Program-made: the position numbers and the translations under genes
The notes under the pieces: model-generated
The model's input: the letters and a program-made list of their open reading frames with translations, nothing else
Told to the model about the DNA's origin: nothing
Database searches by the model: none
In this document: positions 27,667 through 37,644 of the stretch, piece after piece
How the letters are laid out: every line of letters starts with the position of its first letter
Numbering within the stretch: the stretch's first letter is position 1
Source: Myxococcota bacterium
GTDB lineage: Bacteria > Myxococcota_A > UBA9160 > SMWR01
DNA: 64,000 nucleotides
Direction of reading: 5' to 3'
Assembly: GCA_022447545.1 (NCBI GenBank)
Contig: JAKVBI010000006.1
Span: 49,688-113,687 of the forward strand

Positions 27667-28056
27667 ATGTCGTCGTCCGAAGCAACTACCCGAGGAGTTC
27701 GAGTCGAAGTGGACGCTCGCTACTCGGAAGAGCACTCGGCCCCCCAGTTGAATCGATGGTTCTTCCTCTACACCATCCGAATCACCAACGAGGGCAGCGA
27801 AACCGTCCAGCTCATATCGCGGCACTGGATCATCGCCGACGCCACCCAGGCCCAGGAAGAGGTTCGCGGCCCTGGTGTGGTGGGCGAGCAGCCGGTGCTG
27901 GGCCCGGGCGAACACTTCGAGTACACGTCGGGCTGTCCCCTCTCCACGCCTTTCGGCTCCATGGAGGGCACCTACCAGATGGTCACCAGCGACGGCGACC
28001 ACTTCGACGCCAACATCGAGCGATTTCTCCTGATGGAGCCCAGTTCCATTAATTGA
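27667..28056 (+). CDS. apaG: ApaG protein (DUF525)
   Basis: A small beta-sandwich protein of 129 residues, near the family's usual 125. It contains RVEVDARYSEEHS, FLYTIRITNEGSETVQLISR, HWIIADA and the conserved GVVGEQPVLGPGEHFEYTSGC. The molecular role is debated; links to Ap4A metabolism and cation efflux come from older genetics. AGGAGG lies 6 nt before the ATG, inside the end of the SDR gene. Convergent with the AEC transporter gene. Confidence 0.93.
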   Translation: MSSSEATTRGVRVEVDARYSEEHSAPQLNRWFFLYTIRITNEGSETVQLISRHWIIADATQAQEEVRGPGVVGEQPVLGPGEHFEYTSGCPLSTPFGSMEGTYQMVTSDGDHFDANIERFLLMEPSSIN

Positions 28057-28105
28057 CGAAACCTGACAGACGAGCGGGCTGCTCTGCTGGACCAACCAAA
28101 AACCA

Positions 28106-28130
28106 CAGGGGATGGGGCTGGAGTCCCCTG
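28106..28130 (-). terminator. Intrinsic terminator of the AEC transporter gene
   Basis: On the minus strand CAGGGGA pairs with TCCCCTG (seven pairs, 11-nt loop), followed after 3 nt by TTTTT. It begins 9 nt past the AEC stop codon. On the plus strand the hairpin could also limit read-through from apaG, but there is no U-tract in that direction. Confidence 0.62.
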
Positions 28131-28139
28131 GCGATGGTC

Positions 28140-29009
28140 TCAACCGACCCACAGCAGCACGGCGGGAATCGCCACCAGGCTCGCCAATGTGCTCGACACG
28201 ATGGCCGATGCCACCAGCGACGGCTCGGTGCCGTAGCGCTGAGCCATGACCACGTTGATGACGGCGGCGGGCATGACGGCCTGTAACAGCAAAACCTGCC
28301 GAGCCACGCCCGTCACGTCGAAGGCCACCGTAAACCCCCACATGCACGCCAACCCGCCCCCCATCCGAATGGTGGTGACGATCACCGCGGGGATCACCTC
28401 GGTGACCACGAGGGTTCGCAACTGGGCCCCCAGGTTGAGCAGCATCAGGGGAATGGCCATGGCCGCCAGCATCTCGATGGGCTCGGCCACCAGCACCGGA
28501 AGTTCGAGCCCGAAGAAAGCCATCAACGCACCGCCAGCACTGGCGTAGACGAGCGGCATACGCGCCACCTCGGCAAGCCCGCCGTGACCCTTGGCGATCC
28601 AAATTCCCGCACTCGAATTCACGATGGCAACGGTCACGAATACCACCGCTGCGTAGTCGAGTCCTTCGGGCCCGAAGGCCAGGCGCGCGCAGGCGAGCCC
28701 CATGTTGCCGGAATTCCAAAAAACGGCCGGAAGCATCATCCCCCGTCGCCGGGCCGGATTCCGTGCCGTGGCCAACCATACCAACAGCGCAGTGCCGGCC
28801 ATGGTGGCCAGCGTGGCAGTCACCAGAGTCAGGGCGCGAGTTCCCGAGACGGGCGATTCGGACAACACCGTGAACATGAGACACGGCGAGGTCACCAGCA
28901 GGGACAGGTCGGCAATGGTGGAGCGGTCCATGCCGCGACGCGACGCCAGCAGATAGCCGACGCCGACCACGGCGAACACGGGCACGATGGTGCCGATCAC
29001 GACGGACAC
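28140..29009 (-). CDS. AEC-family transporter (auxin efflux carrier superfamily)
   Basis: Inner-membrane permease with about ten transmembrane segments in 289 residues; bacterial homologues move malate and other organic anions. Typical features are IVPVFAVVGVGYLLASRRGM at the N terminus, the central FWNSGNMGLACA (the conserved Asn-Gly element), and QAVMPAAVINVVMAQRYG with LLWVG at the end. The GTG start at 29009 (or 29000) is chosen from where homology-like sequence begins; the frame stays open upstream across ahcY, which is spurious. Divergent from ahcY. Confidence 0.85.
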   Translation of the reverse strand: MSVVIGTIVPVFAVVGVGYLLASRRGMDRSTIADLSLLVTSPCLMFTVLSESPVSGTRALTLVTATLATMAGTALLVWLATARNPARRRGMMLPAVFWNSGNMGLACARLAFGPEGLDYAAVVFVTVAIVNSSAGIWIAKGHGGLAEVARMPLVYASAGGALMAFFGLELPVLVAEPIEMLAAMAIPLMLLNLGAQLRTLVVTEVIPAVIVTTIRMGGGLACMWGFTVAFDVTGVARQVLLLQAVMPAAVINVVMAQRYGTEPSLVASAIVSSTLASLVAIPAVLLWVG

Positions 29010-29372
29010 GACGCGGTCTACCGTATCCCGACCCGGCGCCGTGGGGAAACCCGATCCCGAACAAATCCCCGTGGGGAATTCGTTGACACCCAACGGGAAA
29101 GTTGGAACACTATATCTGGATGGAGGGATGAAGAGAGGATGCCTCCCAGATCCGGCTTCGGCGGCGCTGCCAAAACGCGGCTCACCGCCGCTCGGCCGCA
29201 TCCCATCGGATGACTGCTGGGTGAGCTGAAAGGCCCCTGCCCTCCTCGATCCAAGGAATCGACCCATCGATCCCGGGTTGACCCGCAATCCGCCACGGAA
29301 CGGCGGAATGGAAGGCGGGCGACGCTGGATCGCCCCAAAAACTGCCAAGATCACCCGAATACGGAGAAGTCC
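29010..29372 (+). promoter_or_regulatory. Long non-coding leader of ahcY
   Basis: A 363-nt gap without a credible gene. It holds a TTGACA (29083-29088), a short inverted repeat CCAAC-N6-GTTGG (29090-29105), an AT-rich TATATC (29111-29116), a bulged stem-loop at 29114-29151 and a smaller CCGCC/GGCGG hairpin (29290-29306). The TTGACA to TATATC spacing is 22 nt, too long for a simple sigma-70 promoter. No consensus of the SAM-I, SAM-II or SAH riboswitch could be matched by eye. It likely holds the ahcY promoter and a structured 5' UTR. Confidence 0.5.
29114..29151 (+). other. Bulged stem-loop in the ahcY leader
   Basis: ATCTG (29114-29118) pairs with CAGAT (29147-29151), and GGAGG (29122-29126) pairs with CCTCC (29142-29146). 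This leaves a 3-nt bulge on the 5' side and a 15-nt purine-rich loop. Ten pairs in all. It would form at the 5' end of a transcript initiated just upstream. Confidence 0.4.
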
Positions 29373-30830
<1,458 letters not shown>

Positions 30831-30875
30831 ATTGGGCCAAAATCGGCGCGAAGCCCTCCAGACGCCGGCACAAAG

Positions 30876-30912
30876 GGGGCCCAGGCGCCGCTACCCTCCA
30901 GGGGCCCAGGCG
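30876..30912. repeat. 12-bp direct repeat GGGGCCCAGGCG, two copies
   Basis: Copies at 30876-30887 and 30901-30912 are 25 bp apart, between ahcY and the Prc-type protease gene. Each contains the palindrome GGGCCC. It could be a regulator site for the protease gene or chance in GC-rich DNA. Confidence 0.3.
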
Positions 30913-31023
30913 AAACCTCTAGCCCACGTGTGGGGCGATCCGGCCGCGCAGGGGCGAGTGGGACTACAGCGGACCTCCCCAGTGCGTTAAACCTTTGGGG
31001 TGGTCGATGCCGATACGCCGAGG

Positions 31024-33093
31024 ATGCGCCTACCCATGCTTCGCCCTTGCCTGACACTGATCCTCGGCCTCTGGCTGCTTGCCCCCGCTCCGGCGGCAGC
31101 CACGCTGCGCTGCGAGATGCTCCCCAACTTCCTGCGGAACTTCCTGCACAACCACGTCGAGTACCGGGAGCTGACGCCGGAACTCGAGCACCGCACCATC
31201 GAAACGCACCTCAGGCAGCTCGACCCGAGCCGGAACCTGTTGACCCAGGCCGAAGCCGATGCCCTCCAGGAGAATCTCAAAGGCGTGTTCGCTGAGGTCC
31301 TGGCGGGCAATTGCACACGCCTGCTGGTCCTCCACCAGGAGATCGTGGACCGCAATGGTGCGATGGTCGAGAAGATCGAAGCGGTGGTGAGCAGCGACGA
31401 CTATGCGGTGGACTCCACGGTCGAGATCATCCTCGACCCCGACAAGCGGGGCTACCCAGCCGATGCCGCCGCGCGCCAGAAAGTGCTCGAGAGCCTGATC
31501 CACTTCCAAGTCTCCAACTACCTGTCTTCGGACTCATCACTGACCGAAGCTCGCGAGCGCCTGATCCGGCGCTACACGCGCCGCCACAACCGGCTGGAGG
31601 ATCGCGACGACGAAGACGTCTACGCCCTATTCCTGGATGCCTTTGCGCTGTCCCTGGACCCCCACTCCAACTACCTGTCCTCGGACACCTGGGAGGACTT
31701 CAAGATCCAGATGACCCTGTCCCTCGAAGGAATCGGGGTCGGGCTCTCGGAGCGCGACGGCTACGCGGTGGCCGAGCACATCATTCCCGGTGGCGCCGCC
31801 GAGCGACAGAAGGGCCTCAAGCCCAAGGACAAGATCATCGCCGTGGCCCAGGAGGGGGGCGAACCCGTCGACATCATCGACATGCCGCTGCGCGAGGCTG
31901 TGAGCCTGATCCGCGGAGACCCGGGCACCAAAGTGACCCTGACCGTGCTGCGACAGGGGGAGAAGACCGAGCGGCTCAAGATCACCATCGTGCGTGACAA
32001 GATCAACCTGGACGAGCAGGCGGCGAGCGTCCGCTACGAGGAGTTCGGTGAGGGCGAAGAGAAGATCGTCATTGCCGTCCTGGAACTCCCGTCGTTCTAT
32101 GGCGACTCGGACCCCAACGAGCGCAAATCGTCGCGGGACGTGGCCAAACTCCTGAAAGAGATCAAGGAGACGGATACCGACGGCCTGGTACTGGATCTCT
32201 CTCGCAACGGAGGCGGCCTGCTCGACGAAGCGGTCACCATCTCGGGCTTCTTTCTGCGACGTGGCGAGATCGTCCGGGTCGAAACCGGACGAGGTCACAA
32301 GCAGCCCTACATCGATGCCGACGATCAGATCCTGTACAGCGGCCCGCTGGTGGTCCACACCTCGCGCTTGAGTGCATCTGCCTCCGAGATCCTGGCGGGG
32401 GCCCTGAAGGACTATCGCCGCGCCATCATCGCAGGGAGCGACCACACCTTTGGCAAAGGCACTGTCCAATCGGTGCAGGCCCTGCCACCGGGCCAGGGGG
32501 CCTTCAAGGTGACCACTGCCATGTTCTACCGGCCGGGGGGGCAATCCACTCAGAACAGCGGAGTCGCCGCGGACGTCGTCATCCCATCAACCCTGTCCAA
32601 CGACGACTTCGGCGAGAAGGCGCAACGTTTCCCGCTTCCCAGCCAACGAGTCGTCCCGTTTCTCAGCACGACTTCCAATACCGACGATCCGGCCCAGAGT
32701 TGGCAGGCGATTACCGACGAAGTCGTCGCAACCCTGGCCACCCGATCCCAACTACGGGTGTCCGAAGACGAGGAGTTCGACGAGATCCGCGAAAAGATCG
32801 AAGAGCAGGATGCAAGCGGAGGCGTCGTGAAACTCGCAGACATCCTGAAAGAGCAGGAAGAAGCGGATCCAGAGAGTTCGAGTGAACAAGAGCCTCCGGC
32901 CGCCGAGGCGAGCACGGGTGACGGCGATGTGGACGATGATGGCGAGAGTGCCGACCCGGTGGAGACCGCGGAAGCGTCCGAAGAAGAAGAAGAAGAAGAA
33001 GAGCCCACACCGGAGTTGCGGGAGGCCATCCGAATCCTCGCCGATCTGATCTCCCTGACGCAGAACGCCCCGGTGATCAGTCAAACCCCTTGA
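31024..33093 (+). CDS. prc: Carboxy-terminal processing protease (Prc/Tsp-like, S41)
   Basis: Periplasmic serine protease that trims or degrades envelope proteins from the C terminus. A signal peptide (LILGLWLLAPAPAAAT) is followed by an N-terminal helical domain as in E. coli Tsp (FLRQLDPSRNLL-like HLRQLDPSRN), a PDZ domain (GIGVGLSERDGYAVAEHIIPGGAAE) and the S41 catalytic core: SRNGGGLLDEAV, SASASEILAGAL with the nucleophile Ser and FGKGTVQSVQ with the general-base Lys. The C-terminal about 110 residues are very acidic (runs of Glu near 670). ATG 31024 is a compromise; GTG 31000 and ATG 31036 are in frame, and none has a good ribosome site. Confidence 0.9.
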   Translation: MRLPMLRPCLTLILGLWLLAPAPAAATLRCEMLPNFLRNFLHNHVEYRELTPELEHRTIETHLRQLDPSRNLLTQAEADALQENLKGVFAEVLAGNCTRLLVLHQEIVDRNGAMVEKIEAVVSSDDYAVDSTVEIILDPDKRGYPADAAARQKVLESLIHFQVSNYLSSDSSLTEARERLIRRYTRRHNRLEDRDDEDVYALFLDAFALSLDPHSNYLSSDTWEDFKIQMTLSLEGIGVGLSERDGYAVAEHIIPGGAAERQKGLKPKDKIIAVAQEGGEPVDIIDMPLREAVSLIRGDPGTKVTLTVLRQGEKTERLKITIVRDKINLDEQAASVRYEEFGEGEEKIVIAVLELPSFYGDSDPNERKSSRDVAKLLKEIKETDTDGLVLDLSRNGGGLLDEAVTISGFFLRRGEIVRVETGRGHKQPYIDADDQILYSGPLVVHTSRLSASASEILAGALKDYRRAIIAGSDHTFGKGTVQSVQALPPGQGAFKVTTAMFYRPGGQSTQNSGVAADVVIPSTLSNDDFGEKAQRFPLPSQRVVPFLSTTSNTDDPAQSWQAITDEVVATLATRSQLRVSEDEEFDEIREKIEEQDASGGVVKLADILKEQEEADPESSSEQEPPAAEASTGDGDVDDDGESADPVETAEASEEEEEEEEPTPELREAIRILADLISLTQNAPVISQTP

Positions 33094-33134
33094 GGCCACC
33101 CGACTCGGGTCATGCCCCAACAGCAGGAACCTCC

Positions 33135-33419
33135 ATGGCCTTGCAGATCCGCAGCAGTCCTTCGGACCCGAATGACGCAGAGCGCATTCGACAGAACCTC
33201 AACGATGCCATCACATCGGCCATCGAAGGTGCCCAGGTGAACGTGACCGCCGTCAGCCCCGGCCACTACGAGATCCAGGTGAGTTCGGCCTCCTTCGAGG
33301 GGCAGACCCGGGTGCGCCAGCAGCAACGTGTCTACGCCGCCATCGCCCACCTCATGAAAGGGGACTCGGCTCCCGTTCACGCCATCGACCGGTTGCAGAC
33401 CCTCGTCACTCCCGCCTGA
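33135..33419 (+). CDS. BolA/IbaG-like protein
   Basis: A 94-residue protein with a BolA fold. VNVTAVSPGHYEIQVSSASF, TRVRQQQRVYAAI and VHAIDRLQTLVTP match the BolA/IbaG layout of a strand with His, a helix of the 'R..R...V...L' type, and a final 'HAL/HAI..LT' helix. BolA proteins partner monothiol glutaredoxins in iron-sulfur trafficking. No glutaredoxin gene is visible nearby. AGGA lies upstream of the ATG. Confidence 0.82.
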   Translation: MALQIRSSPSDPNDAERIRQNLNDAITSAIEGAQVNVTAVSPGHYEIQVSSASFEGQTRVRQQQRVYAAIAHLMKGDSAPVHAIDRLQTLVTPA

Positions 33420-33452
33420 CACCTGCCCCCTGTCACGGCGGAGCCCCTACCT

Positions 33453-34058
33453 TCAGACCAGGATTCCCCGGGCTTCGAGAACTTCGCGGGCCTCTTCGAC
33501 GCCCCGAGCCCGAAACGCCTCCATCCCCACGGCGCGCGCCCCGTCGACGTTGATCTGGTTATCATCCAAGAACAGGACCGTTTCAGCGGGCACACCCAAC
33601 TGCGCAATCACCTCCTGATAGATCTCGGGGTCAGGCTTCACACATCCGAGTTCATGGGAGACGAAGTGGGCGTCCAGCAGCCGACCCAGCTCCATGCCGT
33701 CGCGCTTGAGGGGCCAGTGGAGTTCGTTGGAGTTGCTGAGGCAGCCCGTTCGCCACCCGGCCGCCGAAACCTGTTCCACAAGATCGCGGGCCCCCGGCAA
33801 CAGACGCCGCGGCCATCCGCGGAACACCTCGAGATACTCCTCGGGTCCCACGGGAAGCGTCCACTCCTCCACCATCCCCATTGCAAAGGCCTCGGGGCTA
33901 CAACCGCCACATTCGAAACGCCGCACCCAAGGGCTGGTGAGCCAACGCGCCCACAAGGCCTCGTCGTCGGCCTCGCCGGCCCAGCGGCGCAGGGTGGGCA
34001 TCCCCACCAGTTCCACCAACACTCCGCCCAGATCGAACAGAACGACCCGGGTCGTCAC
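33453..34058 (-). CDS. HAD-IA family hydrolase
   Basis: Probable small-molecule phosphatase of 201 residues. HAD motif I is VVLFDLGGVLVEL (a Gly replaces the second Asp, as in many YihX/epoxide-hydrolase-N-type HADs), motif II is CLSNSN, motif III is the Lys in GCVKPDPEIY and motif IV is VLFLDDNQINVDGA. The GTG start overlaps the stop of the upstream PfkB kinase by 4 bp (GTGA), so the two are coupled. A role in recycling the kinase product is possible but unproven. Confidence 0.88.
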   Translation of the reverse strand: MTTRVVLFDLGGVLVELVGMPTLRRWAGEADDEALWARWLTSPWVRRFECGGCSPEAFAMGMVEEWTLPVGPEEYLEVFRGWPRRLLPGARDLVEQVSAAGWRTGCLSNSNELHWPLKRDGMELGRLLDAHFVSHELGCVKPDPEIYQEVIAQLGVPAETVLFLDDNQINVDGARAVGMEAFRARGVEEAREVLEARGILV

Positions 34059-35014
34059 ACTGCTCTCCAGCGGGTCTTGCTCGCTTGAACCTTCGTGCGA
34101 CTCGTCGCTCCTTGCATCTCGCGAAGGGTCATCAGTCGACCTCGACCGCCGAGCGCCGTACAGCAAAGCGCTCCGGCCCGAGCCGCCACACGAATACACG
34201 CCTCGAGATCCAAGCCATGAGCGAGCCCCGCCGCAAAGGCCCCATGGAAGACATCCCCGGCACCCGTCGTGTCGAGGGTGCGCACGCGTGGCGCGGAGAA
34301 ATCGCGCACCCGATCCCCGTGCAGATACACCCCACCCCGAGCTCCGAGGGTCACCACCGGCACGCCGCCGAACTGGTCGTGAAGGCGCCGCACCGTGTCC
34401 TTGGGGTCGCCACCCGCGTACTCCCGGGCAAAGGGCTCGGGAACGATGGGGTAGTCGATGTAGGGCAGGAGTTTCAGGAAGTCGCTGCGCGGGTGGCTGA
34501 AATCCCCGATCACACAAGCACCGAGTTCGCGTGCTCGGCGCACGGCCCGTCGCGCCTGGGCGGGGAAGTGCCCATCCACCAGCAGAATGCTCCGGGGCGT
34601 GAGGTCGCGAAGGTCGAAGTCCGCCACATCCCTCTCGTATCGACGACGGTCGGCCACCAGAAAGCGCCGCTCGGCGGTCCCCCGTTCCACAATCACCACG
34701 GCCACCGAGGTGGGTTGATCGGCCGAACGCACCAAACCGCGTACGCCAACTCCCGCTTCGCGAAGCCAGCGCGCCACCTGCCTCCCCTCACGATCGTCAC
34801 CCACCACCGAAAGGATTCGCGTCGGGCAACCCAGGGCCGCTGACTGAACCAGCGCCGTGCTCGTCATCCCGCCCCCGCTCTCGAGACGTTCGCGGTAACG
34901 GGCCCGCTCCTGGGCGGGGTCGTCGCTGTCCACCAGATAGACGTGGTCGATCACCGCCAGGCCCAGGCCCAGCACAGGACGGATCGAAACCCGGGCGCTC
35001 CGACTCACGTGCAT
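34055..35014 (-). CDS. PfkB-family carbohydrate/nucleoside kinase
   Basis: ATP-dependent kinase of the ribokinase fold, 319 residues. SGGGMTSTALVQSAAL is the N-terminal substrate-binding glycine motif, ILSVVGDDREGR follows, and the C-terminal anion hole and catalytic base are in TLDTTGAGDVFHGAF (Asp in GAGD). The substrate is unknown. ATG 35014 is close behind GGAG; a GTG at 35008 would have better spacing. Coupled to the downstream HAD gene. Confidence 0.88.
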   Translation of the reverse strand: MHVSRSARVSIRPVLGLGLAVIDHVYLVDSDDPAQERARYRERLESGGGMTSTALVQSAALGCPTRILSVVGDDREGRQVARWLREAGVGVRGLVRSADQPTSVAVVIVERGTAERRFLVADRRRYERDVADFDLRDLTPRSILLVDGHFPAQARRAVRRARELGACVIGDFSHPRSDFLKLLPYIDYPIVPEPFAREYAGGDPKDTVRRLHDQFGGVPVVTLGARGGVYLHGDRVRDFSAPRVRTLDTTGAGDVFHGAFAAGLAHGLDLEACIRVAARAGALCCTALGGRGRLMTLREMQGATSRTKVQASKTRWRAV

Positions 35015-35170
35015 TGCTCCACGGGCACACGCACCCCCCCCTCACCCGCCAAGTCGGCACGAGAGTGTTTGCTGCACGCGCCGCAAGCTTCGACCTCTAC
35101 AGAGTCCAGTTCGCAAACCTCCCCGGGTCCTGCCCGCCGGAAATCAAGTTTCGGAGCATCGGTCTAGGGT

Positions 35171-36112
35171 CTAGGTGCCGAAAGCGCCGCGCAATGCGGC
35201 GGCGACCTGATCCTGAGCCTCATCGGCTTTGGCCACCATCCCGACCATGCTGAAGAAGCCGTGGAACACCCCTCCGTAACAAGTCCAGGTCGTGGGAACC
35301 CCTGCACTCTCCAGGGCTCGGGCGTATTCGTCTCCCTCGTCACACAGCGGATCGAATTCCGCCGTGATCACCAGCGCCGGAGGCAGACCCCTCAAATCAC
35401 TGGCGCGAAGCGGGGCCGCATAGGGGTTGGCACGTTGTTCGGGCTCGGGCGCGTAGTGATCATCGAACCACACCATGGCCTGACGAGTCAGATAATAACC
35501 CTCGGCATTGCGTTGCATGGAGCCGGTGTCCCGATCGAAGTCCGTGACGGGATAGACGAGCACCTGAAGCACCAACTCGGGCCCACCCCGGTCGCGCGCC
35601 ATCAGGGGCACCACGGCCGCCAGGTTGCCCCCTGCACTGTCCCCTCCGACGGCGATTCGGGAAGCATCGCCGCCAATCTCGGCGGCGTGCTCGGCCACCC
35701 AACGGGTGGCCGCATAGCAGTCTTCGGGGGCCGCCGGAAAACGGTGCTCGGGCGCCAGGCGATAGTCTACTGACACCACCAGGCAGCCGGCGCGGCTGGC
35801 CAGGAGGCGGCACGCTCCGTCGTGACTGTCGAGGCTTCCGATCACCCACCCCCCACCGTGGAAGAAGACGAGAACGGGAAGCCCCGTGGATCCCGGCTCA
35901 GCCTCGGGGGTATAGATCCGAACGGGCACTTCACCATCCGGGCCCGGGATGGTGCGATTCTCGACCTTGGCGACGGCCACCTCCGGGATCGGCAAACCAG
36001 AGGCCTCGTCCATCTGCCGCCGAGCCTCTTCAGGCGACAGGTCCCAGGGCGCTGGCGCCCCCGTGTTGGTCATCGCTTCCAGCAGGGCCGCGGCATCGGG
36101 GTCGAGGGGCAT
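35171..36112 (-). CDS. Alpha/beta hydrolase of the hormone-sensitive-lipase family
   Basis: Carboxylesterase of 313 residues. The oxyanion motif is FFHGGGWVIGS, the nucleophile elbow is VGGDSAGGNLAA, the acid is in VITAEFDPLCDEG and the His in FHGFFSMVG, so the catalytic triad is complete. The fold is that of family IV bacterial esterases, which prefer short to medium acyl esters. AAGGAG lies 6 nt before the ATG. It follows the SIMPL gene (51-nt gap) on the same strand. Confidence 0.92.
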   Translation of the reverse strand: MPLDPDAAALLEAMTNTGAPAPWDLSPEEARRQMDEASGLPIPEVAVAKVENRTIPGPDGEVPVRIYTPEAEPGSTGLPVLVFFHGGGWVIGSLDSHDGACRLLASRAGCLVVSVDYRLAPEHRFPAAPEDCYAATRWVAEHAAEIGGDASRIAVGGDSAGGNLAAVVPLMARDRGGPELVLQVLVYPVTDFDRDTGSMQRNAEGYYLTRQAMVWFDDHYAPEPEQRANPYAAPLRASDLRGLPPALVITAEFDPLCDEGDEYARALESAGVPTTWTCYGGVFHGFFSMVGMVAKADEAQDQVAAALRGAFGT

Positions 36113-36163
36113 GGAAAACTCCTTATCGTGAGAGGGCTCGCGTATCGCGAGCCCCGGTGGGTC

Positions 36164-36868
36164 TCAATCCAGTTCGATGGTTCCGTGGGCTCGTACGGTG
36201 ACGCGACGGGTCCCGCCCTCCAGGGCTGGCACAGTCGGCGAGTCAGCCATCCCCCTGGTGCGCATGGCGCGCATGGGTACCACGCCACCACCGCCCTGGG
36301 TATCCAGGTCGACCTGGACCAGTTCGTGGTCCGAAGCGCCGAAACTCTTCTCGACGAGCCGGGCGCGTTCGCGAAACGCGGCGAGAACTTCGACCACCAA
36401 CTCGGCCTCGACCTCGCGTCGCAACGCGGGCGAGAGTGAAAAGTCCATGGAGCGCAACACCAGTTCCCGTTGGAGTTCCGCCACCAATTCGCCGACCTCA
36501 CTCGCATCGGATCCCTCCAGCACGAGGTCCTGGGAAGCCCGCCAGCGGCGAATCCGGCCATCCTCGTGAACCGGATAGGTGCGGTAGGCGCCACTTTCGA
36601 CCTTCACGGAATCGTTCTTGCGGGCCGTGGCCAGAGCCCTCGTCATCCGAACATTGATCCGCTCGGCCAGTGCCGCCGAGGAGGCGTCCTCATCGTCGGT
36701 CCCAACCACGGCACGCACACGATCATTGGCTACGTCGCGTGATCGTTCGACCTGGAAGCTCACCCGGTGGAGGGGCCCACTGCCCGAATCGCCAGCCCAA
36801 GCCGTCACCGCAACGCATCCGAGCAAAGCCGGGCCTACCCACGCGGAGCACACTCGAGCCAAGCTCAT
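36164..36868 (-). CDS. SIMPL (DUF541) domain exported protein
   Basis: A 234-residue protein with a signal peptide (VCSAWVGPALLGCVAVTAWAGD). The body has the SIMPL pattern: long helices with an 'NVRMTRALATARK' repeat-type region, YRTYPVHEDGRIRRWRASQDL, and FGASDHELVQVDLDTQGGG near the end. Such proteins form periplasmic oligomers in some bacteria; the role is not known. ATG with GGAGGAAGGT upstream. Divergent from a HAD gene (90-nt gap). Confidence 0.8.
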   Translation of the reverse strand: MSLARVCSAWVGPALLGCVAVTAWAGDSGSGPLHRVSFQVERSRDVANDRVRAVVGTDDEDASSAALAERINVRMTRALATARKNDSVKVESGAYRTYPVHEDGRIRRWRASQDLVLEGSDASEVGELVAELQRELVLRSMDFSLSPALRREVEAELVVEVLAAFRERARLVEKSFGASDHELVQVDLDTQGGGGVVPMRAMRTRGMADSPTVPALEGGTRRVTVRAHGTIELD

Positions 36869-36958
36869 GGACCTTCCTCCAAACACTTCTGGCCCCCAAC
36901 CGCTTCGGTGGGACAGGCTCTGTATAGTACGCTCTTCCCGAAATGGAGGCGCAGACGG

Positions 36959-37630
36959 ATGCACCGGGCGGTGATCTTTGATCTCGGCGGAGTCGTGCTC
37001 GACTCGCCCATGCTGGGCATCGCCCGCTACGAGCAGGAGATGGGGCTCGAGCCCGGCTTCATCAATCGGCGAATCGTCGAGACAGGCCCCGACGGAGCTT
37101 GGGCCCGGCTCGAACAGGGACGACTCGACATGGCGCAGTTCTTCGACGCCTTCGAGAGCGAGTGCGCAGCGGTCGGTGCACGGATCTCGGCGCGGGACCT
37201 GATGGGCCGTATGGGAGAAAGTGGTGGTGTGCGCCCCGTGATGCTCGAAGCCATTCATTGCATCCGAGAGCGGGGCCTGGCGGTGGCGGCGCTGACGAAC
37301 AACTGGAAGAGCCCGGAGGCCGAGACGCAAGACGAGGCGGCCAGGGTCGGGGTCGGGGTCGGAGACCTCGAATCGCACTTCGATCTGTTCGTCGAGTCCA
37401 GTGTCGTCGGCCTGTCCAAGCCGGACCCCCGCATCTATCTCCACGCCTGTGAAGGCCTCGCCATCGAGCCCTCCCAGGCCATTTTTCTGGACGACATCGG
37501 TCGCAACCTCAAAGCGGCGCACCAGCTGGGAATGACCACCATCAAAGTCGTGAGCCCCGAGCAGGCCTTGGAGGAGCTGGGAAGCCACCTGGGCTTTCCC
37601 CTACGAAGGGAAATCAAGGGATCTGCTTGA
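36959..37630 (+). CDS. HAD-IA hydrolase similar to epoxide-hydrolase N-terminal phosphatases
   Basis: A 223-residue HAD enzyme. Motif I is AVIFDLGGVVLDSP, motif II ALTNNW, motif III GLSKPDPRIY and motif IV AIFLDDIGRNLKAAHQLGM. The TNNW and 'FLDDIGRNLK' forms are those of the phosphatase domains of animal EPHX2 and ACAD10, and of bacterial relatives. ATG 36959 has GGAGG 9 nt upstream. A TATAGT (36923-36928) 30 nt upstream may be its -10 box. The stop codon is directly followed by CCCCGCGGGG. Confidence 0.87.
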   Translation: MHRAVIFDLGGVVLDSPMLGIARYEQEMGLEPGFINRRIVETGPDGAWARLEQGRLDMAQFFDAFESECAAVGARISARDLMGRMGESGGVRPVMLEAIHCIRERGLAVAALTNNWKSPEAETQDEAARVGVGVGDLESHFDLFVESSVVGLSKPDPRIYLHACEGLAIEPSQAIFLDDIGRNLKAAHQLGMTTIKVVSPEQALEELGSHLGFPLRREIKGSA

Positions 37631-37644
37631 CCCCGCGGGGATCC

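Noticed and set aside
29010-29372. A SAM-I, SAM-II or SAH riboswitch in the ahcY leader
   Set aside because: No consensus core could be matched by eye, so only an unassigned structured leader is reported.
36164-37588. A 474-codon minus-strand frame extending the SIMPL gene
   Set aside because: The upstream part mirrors the HAD gene; the signal peptide and GGAGGAAGGT fix the true start at 36868.
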